Source of the DNA: Symsagittifera roscoffensis
Taxonomy: Eukaryota > Xenacoelomorpha > Acoela > Convolutidae
DNA: 64,000 nt
Direction of reading: 5' to 3'
NCBI RefSeq assembly: GCF_963678635.1
Contig: NC_087062.1
Span: forward strand, 26,034,154 to 26,098,153
Below, piece by piece: positions 1 to 11,350 of the stretch (the stretch's first letter is position 1; every line of letters starts with the position of its first letter). Made by a program: the position numbers and the translations under genes. Below the pieces are notes generated by a model. It was not told the DNA's origin, did not search any database, and saw only the letters and a list, made by a program, of their open reading frames with translations.

Positions 1-130
1 ATTTTAGGGGAGATAATGTTAACTTGGTCTATTAAGAGGGGAGATTGTTCACATGGGCCCTTGAGGACCAAATTTTAGGGGGTAGATTGTTCACTTGGTC
101 TATTAAGGGTGAGATTGTTTACATAGGATT
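1..130. repeat. Imperfect tandem duplication, about 70-bp unit
   Basis: Two units starting ATTTTAGGGG, each containing ACTTGGTCTATTAAG followed by GAGATTGTT and an ACAT(A/G)GG tail, lie head to tail at the window edge. More units may lie outside the window. No coding potential is seen. Confidence 0.6.
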
Positions 131-342
131 GAACACTTTATGGGGATAAAACTTTGAAAAACTAAAAATTTTGGACAATGCAAAGATCAATTGTGAAAAA
201 TTTGCAAACCACACAAAACGCGTACGAAATTAAGATGACTGGTTAGCCTCAATTTGGTTTGGAACAATTTTGTTGTGCGGGACACTTCGCCACGCAAAAA
301 TAATTCGCGTTAGGTTTTTAGCATTATGAATAAAATCTTCGG

Positions 343-354
343 CTTTTTTTCCTT
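343..354. repeat. Target-site duplication of the LINE, left copy
   Basis: CTTTTTTTCCTT directly precedes the (TTG)n tail of the LINE and recurs exactly at 2095-2106, beyond the LINE's other end. A perfect 12-bp duplication is what target-primed reverse transcription leaves. A preceding G is also shared, so the duplication could be 13 bp. Confidence 0.8.
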
Positions 355-370
355 GTTGTTGTTGTTGTTG
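355..370 (-). repeat. (CAA)n 3' tail of the LINE
   Basis: Five CAA units (read on the minus strand) lie between the LINE stop codon region and the target-site duplication. A short tandem-repeat tail instead of poly(A) is known for several LINE clades. Confidence 0.75.
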
Positions 371-380
371 ATGGAGCTCG

Positions 381-2094
381 TCATAGATGATATGAGGGAC
401 GTAAACGTCCTGTTCGGCGAATAAACATTAAGACTTTGTCCGGATTTGTTTGCAAAACTGAGATAATGGGGTTTGAGCCCAAAGTTAACAATCTTTCTTC
501 ATTCCATTTATCGCATTTCAGGATGAAATGCTCTGTGTATTCAACTTCTTCACTGTCACACTGACGGAACTGCGGAGATTCAATACGACCAAAGAGATGC
601 TCAGTTTTAGCTAGGTTACTACATCGATTCACCCGGAGCCTATGCAACAAAACTTCCTCTTCTCTTGAACGATTAGTTGAATGCTCCAAAGCCATGCCAT
701 TACCAATTCGTCTGTGTAAGTGATCTTCGTCCACTTTTTGCCGGTAATCTTCTAGTGTCACTTCTTCTCTATTCGTCAGAATAAACTCTTTCGTACTGAG
801 ATTTTCTGGTTTATCTTGGATCATCTTTCTAGCGGTAACTCTCCAGTCCGGACGAAATTTGCTATCCCCTCTCGCTTTCAGTCTCTGAGGCGGGCCGTCA
901 TCTGTCAAAAGATGCAGATGATGATCTATCGGGAACCGGAGGAACTTACTGTACAAAATGGCTGCCTTTTCGTCACTGTACTGCTTCAACGAAGAAAGCC
1001 TTGCCTCAGCGCGAGTAGCGACGGCATTGGAACTTGCTGGCGTGCCACAAATAATTCTTGCTGCTCTGTTGTTGCATGCCTCCAGTTTATTCCAATTCGA
1101 GTCCGAGAGAAAAGAACCCCAAACTTCACTGGCGTAAAGTGCTCCTGGCTTGACATAGGCATTATACAATCTTCTAAGGTCAGTGGATGTCAGACCCCAG
1201 TTCTTCCCTGACAAACTAGAAAGCAGTTGTGTCCTTTTCCTCATCTTCTTCACCATGATGTTTGTGTGTTCGGAAAACGTCAACTGTGTATCAATGTTGA
1301 CACCCAGAATCTTGATATGCTTGTTGAAAGGAACTTGTGTGTTCTCCAGAAGAAGAGCTGGCTGTGCTTTGCCTGCCGTCTCTCTCGGGTCCAGGCTGAT
1401 CACTAACCCCTCAGTCTTCGACGGTTCAATGAGCATATAATGATCACTCGCCCAAGAACTGACGCTATCCAGAGCTGGTTGCATTCTAGCTACTGCTGAA
1501 TCAGGAGAAACATCCTCATTATAAAGCGAATAATCATCCGCAAATTGGGCACTTTTCGTGTCTGGAGCATTTTGAGCAATCCTTGTAGGCAAACTAGCCG
1601 TAGCAAGACAAAAAAGCAAAGGGGACAGAGATGAGCCTTGTGGAACTCCCTGCTGAAACACCTTATACTTGGAAAGAGAACTGTTCCATCTGACACACGC
1701 TCTTCTGTCGCTAAGAAACGACTTGATCCACCGCAGGCAAGTAGGATGAAGGCCAGCTTTCGCTAAGTCTCTAAGAAGACCACCACGCCACACCCTATCA
1801 AACGCTCCTTTGAAGTCAACTGCCGTGATCACTGTTCGCTTCTTCATCTGTAAGTTGTCGAATGCCTTTTGGCTGAGATTAGCAAGAACATCTGTTGTGG
1901 ATCGTTTGGCACGAAATCCTGACTGACAATCTGGAATCATGTGAGTACTCTCGGCCCAATGACGAACGCGGGATTCCATCATAGACTCCAGAACTTTGGC
2001 AATACACGGCAACAGAGAAACGGGCCTATAACTCTTTATCTGAGAAGGCGGTTTACCATTCTTCAAAATTGGCACAATGACTGCACGTTTCCAG
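381..2094 (-). CDS. LINE ORF2 fragment: reverse transcriptase and C-terminal zinc-knuckle region
   Basis: Encodes the RT that copies the element RNA at the nicked target. The frame is open from the 5' truncation (2094) to a TGA at 381, about 570 codons. From the N terminus it shows a WKRAVIVPILK motif, SYRPVSLLP, the fingers/palm motif TAVDFKGAFDRVW, GVPQGSSLSPLLF, the catalytic FADD box (QFADDYSLY), then the thumb. The C-terminal part carries LRVNRCSNLAKTEHLFGR followed by a C-x2-C...H-x4-C array (RQCDS...EHFILKCDKW), typical of LINE ORF2 tails. No RNase H domain is seen. No internal stop or frameshift is seen, and no true start remains. The motif style suggests the Jockey/CR1 side of the LINE tree, but I cannot fix the clade. 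Confidence 0.88.
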
Positions 2095-2390
2095 CTTTTT
2101 TTCCTTTTCCCCCCACCTCAAACGACCATCAATTGTATGGTGTAACGAGTAATTTTACAAGATTAATTAAGAATACCAATTATGTTTGGCACAGCCTAAT
2201 TGGTCCGCATGTCAATTTTCATAACGATCGGACAATGTGAACTGTAACTAAACTAGTAAAAAAATGCAGGTGGTGGGGGGTTGAAAGAAAAAGAGCCAAA
2301 TCTTTAAAACAAGCATAAATTAGTCCAAAGCATCGACAAATGGGCAATTTTCAAACTCCCAGAAGTTCCCAAAAATCGGAGCTTAAAATA

Positions 2391-2602
2391 TGGCTCTTTT
2401 TCCTCCCCCCCCCCCCCCCCCCCACCTCACATAAGTATCGGTTTCATGGTGTAACGAGTGGTTTTACAAGGTTAAGTATAAGACTAAATATGATTATCAT
2501 AGCCTAATGAAACCGTTTGCCAAATTTGATAACAATCCGACAATGTGAACAGAAAAACTACTCTAAAAAATTTGCAGGTGGGGGAAAAGGAAAAAGAGCC
2601 AA
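2391..2602. mobile_element. Small inverted-repeat element (MITE), copy 2
   Basis: About 212 bp running from GGCTCTTTTTCCTCCCCC to GGGGGAAAAGGAAAAAGAGCC, its inverted complement. It includes an 18-20 base C-run near the left end. It is collinear with the LINE-split copy just upstream. No ORF. Confidence 0.6.
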
Positions 2603-5600
2603 AAATATCTTTTGATATTTCAGGGAGTCAATATCTTCAATGGTGTATAAAAATTTTTGACGAAAACTACAATTTCGATCGCCGCAAGTTGACTGAATTA
2701 AAAACCATTCAAGCATAACTATTCCAGTTTCTTCGAAAGTCGGAACAGAAAAACCACCCCAAGCATAATTTTTTCTTCAAAAGTCGGATTAATTATGTAC
2801 AAAGTTCAGCAACAAAACTTAAGATGATTCAATTTAAAGGGCATGTGCTAATGTTCTTCACTTTAATATTTCAATCATTCATTCCTAAAATGCGCTGAGT
2901 AATTCTAGATTGACTGCTATGGAAATTAAAAACAGTTCACAAAAGAATTATAAAAATTGGAAAAAACACAGATGAAGTAATTCATCAAACGCTGTGATTG
3001 ATTGTTCATTTTACAGCTATCACTGCATGACAACAAAACATCCGACCACGGAGCGGAAAGAAAACAAAAGCGAAAAAAATCTGAATGAAAACAATAAAAA
3101 AGAAAAAAATGTTGAGCCGCAGAGGTGACTTGTATTCAGATGTTCATAATGGATGGTTTCGCGCGGATATATTTATGGAGCTATAATGGATTCAGAATAG
3201 GAAAAAACAGCGTTGGGAAAAGGGAGGGAGGGGAATTTAGCCGGCAGCAAAATGGCAGGCCGCGTCGCTGCATGACCAGAATCCGGTCATCCTAGCCTAA
3301 ATTCAATTTAGCACATCTGTCATCAACTTGTCTTATAGTTGGTTCAAATGAGAGAACCTTGAAAAAACTTTACAGTCAACCAATTTAAACTAAAAATTTG
3401 ATTAAAAAATTTGCACTGTTTGTGAAATGAACTTTTTTTTTAGAAAGTTCAATTTTAAAAATCATCTGAAAAATTGCACAACTCAAAGATATATTTTAGA
3501 AAATTTTGGGCAAAAACTTTTGAGAGGAAACTTTCTGGTATTTAGAATTGGGGCTAAATGGGCGTTCGATTGGTTGGCCCGGCCATATGGGGGTTGGGTA
3601 ACAGCGATGGGAATTGATGGATGGGTGGAAGATTGAAGATTGAGTTATTGGAGATATTTTCAGGGGATGCATTATGGGAAAAACAACGTTTAGTCAATTA
3701 AGAAGCGGTAGTCCACCAACCACACAACTGCCCGAGCCTCCACCGCCACTACCGCTAGGCTCCCGCGGGGGGCAGGCCTAATCGGATTAAATTACATAAA
3801 CAAGACAGGAATTATGCACATTAGGCTATTATTACATTACCACCACATTACCAGAATAACAAAAAGGGTAGCATAGAATGGCAAGCAGAAGAGGAAGCAG
3901 TAGCCGCTGTTGCTAACTCTAAACAAAAGTGGCCGCGCCTGTAAAAACGCCACGGCCGTATCAAATAACAAATCGCTCGCTCTGCCAGCTTTATTTATCA
4001 TTTTTAATACCCTGAAAGTCTTCAAGATTTTCCTGAAAAGTGAGAAATAGCAAGAGACGGCTCCTATCAAGGAGAAGCACTGCGGTGTTCCGACTCTGTT
4101 GCGTGTCTAGTTATGCTTTATGTGGACCAATAAGATGAATTGAACCCAATTTTGAATGACCTTTTGAGCTGAATAATTTGTTCATAACCGCACACCCGGT
4201 ATGAAGACAACTAGCACCAAAAGACAATGTCGCATAAAAACACAACTCGCAATACACTCACCTCCACCGCAGTCGCACCAACGTGTTGCGAGCTTGTCAA
4301 CAGAATGAAGGACTTAATACAAAACTTTGCAAGTTGTCTTTTGTTCTGAGTTGTATTTTTTTGCGAGTTGTCGCGGTACCGAAGCATGAAAATATAGCGC
4401 AGATTTATTATCCCAAATTTAACAGACAGGCAGTTTTCTAGCTCGTGTTTTAAAGCATCCATTGGTACCACAGGAGAAAGCGCGCGACAAAACCGTTTTT
4501 CAATCAAAGATTTCTGAAATTTGCCCAAAAGTATTCAAAACTGAGTTGCATAAAAGGGCCATCAATTCAGCTCGTTATTTTTTTTCTAAAAACCGATGCG
4601 CGTACCTAAAAAGATGTATTTGAAATGCGCAAATGCTTAAAAAAATATGTTGTCTTTTCTTAAACTGTCAGCAGAACACTAATTTGTTTTTCTGAGGAAA
4701 ATGAATTGTTAAAAATTTTGGCGTCATTTTTTGAAATTTTTCTGTGCAAAAAAAAGTAAAATATTTTTCAGTTAAATAATTTTCCACCAAGTAAACTTTT
4801 TACCATGAGTTGAATCTGAATAATGCAATATTAATGATTGAAGTGTTTTCTTTTTTATTGAGACCAGTTTCACTTGTTAACAGATTTCGACGGAATTTCC
4901 AAAAAATTGGCCATTCCAGATGATTTTTTTACGTTCAGTTTTTCGAAATTAATTAACTTTGTCCAGCTGTGATAAATTTTGGCATGTGATCTATTTAGGC
5001 AATCCCATTTACGCAATAAAAATAATGTTTGTATAATGTCAAAAATGGAGCCGGAAAATCAGGTATTCTTAAGATTTTTCTTTGATATTGCTCGCTGGTA
5101 AAATCATACACCCGTCACGGTAAATCCCTCAAGAAACAAGAAATTACCTTTGTGTATAATTTACATTCAGATGCAAGTGCAAATTCAAAAATGACTACAA
5201 ATAAACAGGTTCACTGAGTTTTAATTCTGTTGGCAGCAGTTACACTCTGTTAAAAATTCCCTTGCATATAAATGTTTAAAAACATGTTTTGTTTCTCGTT
5301 TTTTTTCTGATAGTATATTTTATAGATTAATCTTTCTTAGTGTTATTGTTATGACTTAAGAAAAAATTGACAAAATTTTTATGCTTGGAGTTTTTTTTTA
5401 GATTTTGAACTAAGCGTTCTGACACTTTTCTTTACCGTATGAAAAATATTGCTATCTCGAGCACAGATTTATATAGATTTACATCAATAATTTTTTCAAA
5501 AATCATTGATGGGTTCGAATACAGCTAATTTAGCCGAGCAGGAATGATTAATTTGCAATATGTTGCGTTTTTATAACACTCGTAAGAACTTACTTTAACC

Positions 5601-5759
5601 TTTAATTGAAACTGGCGATTTGATTATAATAATACAATACGAAAGGCTAACACTCAGATCTTTGTGTTTTACATAGCTGGTGCGAGGATATACAGAAGAC
5701 CAAATGAAAAATAAATGATCTATTTTCTTTCGTTTTTTTTTAAATGCCCAGGCTTCAAA
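2603..5759. other. Non-coding AT-rich stretch
   Basis: No gene recognised. A diverged pair of the motif ACCACCCCAAGCATAA...TTCTTCGAAAGTCGG lies at 2697-2790. A more GC-rich, proline-codon-rich segment at 3700-3785 follows an acceptor-like GTTTAG, but has no supporting neighbour exon. Short open frames here have no recognisable domain. Confidence 0.5.
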
Positions 5760-5812
5760 GGGCAGTCAGAATATTCAGGGTTTTGCCCTGATATACAAAC
5801 AGCCTTTCTTGT
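5760..5812 (+). repeat. Dispersed ~50-bp motif, copy 1
   Basis: Diverged copy of a motif beginning GGCAGTCGGAACACTCAGGG and ending AGCAGTCTTT. Other copies lie at 6258, 6919 and 29083. It contains a short CAGG/CCTG stem and an internal repeat of GCAGTC. Function unknown. Confidence 0.6.
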
Positions 5813-6257
5813 TGTCCCGACTTACGAAGAAGTTCCCGAATATTTATGCCTGTGGTGTTTATTTTAGTCAGTCAGTTTTCGGCAATCCAATTAAAATTTT
5901 TCAACCGAAAACAGTTTTGTTTCATCAAAGACATCCATTTCCTGAAGTTAATCTCATAAAAATATTTCAGTTTCAATTGTTTTGCTAAGTTTTGGGGGTT
6001 TGAAAACTGCCAATATGACAATGCTCTGTACTAACTAACAAAACCTTGAAAATTTAGTCTTTGATGCTGAAATAAGTAATTCAAGTTATTTGTGCGTGGC
6101 AATAAAATTTGCACCACAAAATTGTTCCAAATTGATTTGAGGCAAGCTAATTGGTCATTCTAATTCTTTACAACTTAAATTTTACACTCGATGTTTGATT
6201 TTGTGTCAGTAATTTTTTTTACAATTTATTGGTAAAAACTATTTTATAACGATTAGA

Positions 6258-6310
6258 GGGCAGTCGGAACACTCAGGGTTTTGACCTGATATACAAGCAG
6301 TCTTTTTATT
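6258..6310 (+). repeat. Dispersed ~50-bp motif, copy 2
   Basis: Best-preserved copy: GGGCAGTCGGAACACTCAGG, then TTTTGACCTGATATACAAGC and AGTCTTTTT. It lies in otherwise featureless AT-rich DNA. Confidence 0.65.
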
Positions 6311-6918
6311 TTCACGATTGAGGAATATTTTGAAAAATACATTGAAGTTCGAAATTTAACTTTCTTTTTACCCCTCCCAAACACTCTTAGAGAGGTATAT
6401 TTAGCGTCTGGTTACCTATTAAAATAACTAGCCACAATTCAGTTTGAATCAATGTTTGAGCCGACTTAAGTTGCCGTTTCCGCCCTACTACTAGTGCAAA
6501 GCTTTTTTGAGAATTTTCGAGGAAAGCGACGAAACATTTGTTCTCGGGGTTGCTTTCTTATTCGCCTGAAACTAGCAGTTTTGTTTAAACAAGCTCTTTT
6601 TGAGGTATTTTTTCTAAATCACCCAAAAATTTTTGATGTCTTGAGCTCCAATTTTAAAAAGGGGTTTCTATTGTGATCGTTCTTTTGTGAAGTAATGGGG
6701 GTTTAAAGCTTGCGATTATGGCAATTTTGGGACAATTAACGAAAATTAAAAATTAAATTAGCGAAAATTAAATACATCCTAGAAATCTTATGAAATTTTA
6801 AAGTCGTTTTTTTTTCATAATTGCTACGTTACTGGGTGCGAAGTCTATCACTTTGTTTTTTATATGGCGAGTGGGGGATGATAATTTTAAAAATCTCAAA
6901 AGCTCAAAAGGCCTTAAA

Positions 6919-6972
6919 AGGCAGTCGGAATTTTCGGGCTTTGTCTAGATACGAGCAGTCTTTTTCAAAATT
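6919..6972 (+). repeat. Dispersed ~50-bp motif, copy 3
   Basis: GGCAGTCGGAATTTTCGGGC followed by TTTGTCTAGATACGAGCAGT. Same orientation as the other three copies. Confidence 0.6.
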
Positions 6973-7337
6973 TTGTTCTCAAATAACTATCTGAAAAGTC
7001 GAATTTGGTCTGATGAAAAAAAAACCACACCGAGCACATGTTTTTTATCAGTTTGTTAAGTGACGCACAAAACAAAATTTAAAACAATTAAAAAAACTAG
7101 CCTTACTTGCTATCCTTGATTCCGATCCACTCTACCTACGACACGAGAAAAGGCATGCTCGCCATAAAATTAACATTAAGAACAAGTCGATTAAATTTTA
7201 CACCCGGCTTCTACGTTTGATGAACCTAATTGTCATATAAACCATATGAACATTTTTTTTATCTAACTAAACGTAAGCACATATATTTCTTCTGAGCACC
7301 GAGCGCAAATGCTATTAGTAGGCTCAATTGAGAGAAA

Positions 7338-7604
7338 GGTTATTGCATGTTTTTGTACCTAAAGTCTTGTTCGTTTTGTTGATTTTTATAAGATTGTTGC
7401 ATATCTTTGTGCCAAAAACTTTTTTTATGATGATTTTCATATATTATTGATTTTTTTTGTGCACAAATTTTTGTTAAGGTTGTTAATTTTTATCACTTCA
7501 TTGCATATTTTGTGTATCTAAAATCTTGTTTATATTGATGGTTTTCATGAGATCATTGCATAGTTTTGCGCCCAAATTTTTTTGCGCTGGACAGTTTTTA
7601 TGAT
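7338..7604. repeat. Degenerate tandem array, about 53-bp unit, five copies
   Basis: Five consecutive units share the pattern TTGCAT(A)-TTTTGTG/CC-TAAA-CTTG-TTGATTTTTAT, with unit starts near 7338, 7393, 7443, 7496 and 7552. Divergence between units is high, so the array is old. The open frames across it are by-products of low complexity. Confidence 0.55.
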
Positions 7605-10600
7605 TTGCTTGGTTTAGCTTGATTTCAACTTTTGTTTTGAGCTTTGAAATTTTGAAATAGCATGCTTCTAAGAAAAAAAAACATTTTTTAGCTGATATAA
7701 ACCATTTTTTAGACAAAATAATATATTTCGAGGGTCCGTAATATCAGCAATTTTAAGGCAATTTTATATAGTTTTTTATTGCTATTTTTTGACATTTTTA
7801 TGGCAAAAACAATAAATGTTTTTTTTGCAATTCCGGCGAAAACAATAGCTTTTATTGCGGTTTCATGGCGGTCTTAGGAAATAAAAATATATATTTCATT
7901 GTGATTACGTGGAGATAGAAATATATTTTTGTAGATTTTTAATGCAATATAATGCTCAGGAAAATAATCCATTTTCTTTCTATTATAATAGAACATGTTG
8001 CTTAATTTGGTTACACATAAAAACTATAATGGCAACTTTTTCAATAAAATCTTTTTTTATCACAGAAACTTCGATGCGGGTAGTTTCTTAATTACTTATA
8101 AATTTCGTTAGATGTTTAAAATTAATTCGGCATGAAAACTAGTAGAAACTTTTATATGAGCATCCGGTTGAACCACAGTGTGTTTGCTTTATCCATCATG
8201 GTATATCATTACGTTTCGGTTTTTTCTACACTTCTAGAGAAACTTTTTTTTTTTTAAAAAGAAAACCGTTTCAGATGTCTAAAGAATAAAAAAACTGACC
8301 ATACCAGGGCGAGGCACTGACTATTGCGGCTGCTTTTTATTTTTTGTGGAGTAATTTAAAATAAAATAATAAATGAAATCTTCAAAAAATTTTACTGAAA
8401 AAATTTCAGTTTTTTAAAATTGTTTTTACTGAAAATAATCCCCCCACACGCTATGTAAAGTACAAAGTGATATTTTTTCCATATAATAAAGTATTAAATA
8501 GACCAAAGAACATGGTTGAATCCGTTTTAACTATAAGCCATAATAGCACGCAACATATCGCGCGGTAATTTTCCCAAATTGGCAATCCTTATCCCCATAA
8601 CTTTACGAAGATTGATCACAAGCGAAATATCTTATCAAATTTGAGCTCAGGACAACAATACCACTTTCCGAATGATATTTAAAAACTCCGCCGAAAAAAG
8701 TTAGTTAAAAAATCGAAATTTGTTTAGAGAAAAACCCCGAGCACAAATATTCAGTCATTTTCTTCGAACAAAAATGCTTGAACAAAAATGTTTGAATGGG
8801 TCCGATATGTAGTGAGTAAATTACAGCGAGTGATATTTTCCAATCCTTACTTGAATTCGGTTAATTTCTTAGTTTTACTGCGAGCATTATAAATTAATTG
8901 TGGATCCTTGCCCATGCAAAATCGAGATTAAAGGCGCATCAGTATACTAAATACTTTTAGAAGTGACGGAGTTTCAAGATTTGCCTTTAAAGTTTGTTAT
9001 TGAACTTTTAAACTATTAATGTTGCCTAGTGAAAATTTTCACTTTCAGTGAACGTTATAAATAGTTTTAACCAGAGAGTTTCCAACATATATTTTTTCAC
9101 TTTTTACTAAAAATCCACTAGTAGAGGTCAATTTACAGACCTTAATATCTTAATTTAAATAATTTTTAATTTCAGATTTCGTTTTTTTGGTCACGAACTT
9201 TTTTTGCATGATGAACAAATGAGCATCGAATATATCATACGTTTTGAATTGAGCCTGGCTGGAAGTCAATAAAATTAGACATTAACGTGAAAAAAAAGCA
9301 GATGAGTTCAGAGTGGGAAGAAAGTAAGAACAGACCATAAAATTTGTATTTTGCGTCTCTATAACATAAGATCTAAAGGTTGACGATATATTTTACAGGA
9401 TATAAATAACTTCCTAGGAAAATGTGGTGAAAATTGAAAGGATGGTGAAAAAAAGACAAGGAAAAGATGAAAAAAAAAATAAGAAGGAAAAATAAGGGTT
9501 GAAAACGCTTGGTAAAAGTTCGGCGGGTAGAAAAAAGTTTTCTGAGTCAACAATTGAATCGATTGAATATAGGGTTCTCTCGTGGTGTGAAGGTGTGTGG
9601 ATGGGGGTGGGGAAGGGGGACGGGGTTATTGGGTAGACTTCTGAATAAAATAAGTGAAATCCATACATTTGGGCCATATTTTGCAGGCTCCTTCCATGCA
9701 TAGTTTTTCATTGTGGTATGTCGAATACTTTTGACATATTTTGCGTCCCGCGATAAGCTAGTCAACAAAGAACAGTCTTGTACACAGATGAAGTGATTTT
9801 GAAAAAATTGAAAGTGAATAAAATTTTTTGACGATTAGATCAGATAAGCAAAAATACCCGGCCATTTTTTTCGACGCCGAGAAACTGTTTGCAGTTTGTT
9901 CAAGGATACTCAAATCAAGACTAAAAGACTTCAAATATTACACATGACTCAATCGTTCACCCCGCGCGACGTTTGATGTGTCTTTTTTGCTGCTTGAATT
10001 TTTGTGGAAAAAAAATCTGACAACTTGGATCCAAATTGTTTATAGTGGTATAAATAGGAAATATTTATGAATGATATCTATTATTTGCTTGTAGCCTTAA
10101 AGTTTTTGAATATTTTGAAATTTTGAGCCTAAAAATGGCTTTGACGTACATGAGATTTAAGAAAAAAAAATTTTTGCCTTGACTTCTCGAAATCGTCTCA
10201 GAAGTTTTTTGCGAGACGTGGTGTTGCAGTGTTAGTGATACTGGTCAAACAATCGTTTGATTACGGATTCAACTCGTACGCGTGAGCTGAAATTTGCAAA
10301 GTGAGTTCTCCATAAGGTGCCGTAGCTTTGCTGAACTCGGGCTCAACAAAAAGGGATACTCGGGAGTTTCATTTCTTGAAGCTAATGTTTGCCTCTATCC
10401 AAACTGCCATCGAGACTTTCATTTCACGATCTCAATTTTTTACCAGTTGATATTTCCCTCAAATGGTTTTTTCAAATTTTTTCGAATTTGCTCAAGTCAA
10501 AAACTATATTTTAGTAAGTTTCTTGCAGCATGAAATTTAGTTGAAAATGAGCCGATCGTTTCTACAAAAGCAGACAGTTATCAGCTATGTTTGACTATAA

Positions 10601-11276
10601 AATGAACTTGACTCCCAAATTGTCCACCTGCTTCTAATCCACTAAGTATACCATTCTAGTTGAAATTACTATCCCCCTTATTAAAGTCTCTGTTGCTCCT
10701 AATACATTGTTTCGGTCTGCGATATAATTCGATTTACTTTTTTCTATTCAAAACGATAAATTCAAATTTTAGTGATGCAACTTTTGCGGTTCAAAGCTGC
10801 GTGTTTCAAGGCAATCCGGCGCCTGGATTGTTTTTTGCGTTTAAAAGAACATGTTGAAAGCAAATGATTTTGAAATTGTTTTCTTTTATGAGTAAAAAAC
10901 GAATCATCTAAACTTCTTTGGTATTAAAGATGCTTTGCTAGAACATGCAAAATACTTTTGCTTCTCGATTTATAAAATCTTGGCCATCAAAAGTAGGGGA
11001 AAACGTTGCTTCAGCTGATGTCATTTAAAAAAACCGAAAATTTTGTAGTCGCGCCAAAGAGTTAATGCAATTAAATTACAGAAAGTTCGTCTTCAGAAAA
11101 CGCCACGCCGTAAATTTGATAAAATTTCCCCGCGCAAGTGAAACCGAAACGCTTCAACGAATAATTGGTATTGAAATTGTTAAGATCTATTTCAGCAGGC
11201 AAAACGCTAAATGAACAATGTTTTTTTTTGTTTCTTGGGTTCATTGCGCCCACACTGGAGAGTTTGGATGACTTAC
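7605..11276. other. Non-coding AT-rich stretch
   Basis: No gene recognised. It holds homopolymer runs and a purine-rich patch at 9420-9640. At 8735 a diverged copy of the motif AAAAACCCCGAGCACAAATA is seen, related to copies near 2750, 7020 and 13803. Open frames are short and without domains. Confidence 0.5.
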
Positions 11277-11350
11277 TGTTTGTATCCAGCCGCTCTGCCC
11301 TTGACAGCACCTGCGAATCCAGCCATGTTGTCCAGAAGTCTGTCAGCCAT
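11277..11350 (-). CDS. Possible first coding exon of a host gene
   Basis: On the minus strand an ATG at 11350 opens 24 codons plus two bases, with local GC above the surroundings. The peptide begins MADRLLDNMAGFAGAVKGRA. The reading stops at a consensus splice donor GTAAGT (11276-11271). A possible acceptor (TTTACAG) lies about 65 bases upstream of the ATG, so the exon could start with a short 5' UTR. I do not recognise the protein and could not place the next exon. An alternative frame here is longer but runs through the donor and shows no domain. Confidence 0.35.

Larger units (their letters stand above)
355..2094 (-). mobile_element. 5'-truncated non-LTR retrotransposon (LINE)
   Basis: A 1.74-kb minus-strand insertion flanked by a perfect 12-bp target-site duplication. 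It contains the C-terminal two thirds of a LINE ORF2. The 3' untranslated region is only about 10 bp after the TGA, and the element ends in a (CAA)n microsatellite instead of poly(A). The 5' break falls in the N-terminal RT region, so the endonuclease and ORF1 are missing. Such 5' truncation is usual for LINE insertions. The open frame is unbroken, which argues for a young insertion. Confidence 0.85.
341..2299. mobile_element. Small inverted-repeat element, copy 1, interrupted by a LINE
   Basis: The segments 341-354 and 2095-2299 together match the intact element at 2391-2602. Shared features are a GGC(T)CTTTTTCC start with a C-run, the internal stretches ATGGTGTAACGAGT and GACAATGTGAAC, and a GAAAAAGAGCC end. 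The ends are inverted relative to each other, which suggests a non-autonomous DNA element (MITE). A LINE at 355-2094 splits it, so it predates the LINE insertion. Confidence 0.6.

Noticed and set aside
2403-2422. Long C homopolymer, possible assembly joint
   Set aside because: The same C-run occurs at the matching place in the neighbouring repeat copy, so it is part of the element.
3700-3785. Proline-rich segment (PPTTQLPEPPPPLPLGSRGG) after GTTTAG
   Set aside because: Could be a terminal exon, but no partner exon or homology is visible and it is short; left unannotated as coding.
5505-5525. GGTTCGAATAC, resembling a tRNA B box
   Set aside because: No A box at the right distance and no cloverleaf can be drawn around it.
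9359-9768. Several overlapping frames in a purine-rich patch
   Set aside because: Low-complexity polypurine sequence; no splice sites, domains or consistent frame.
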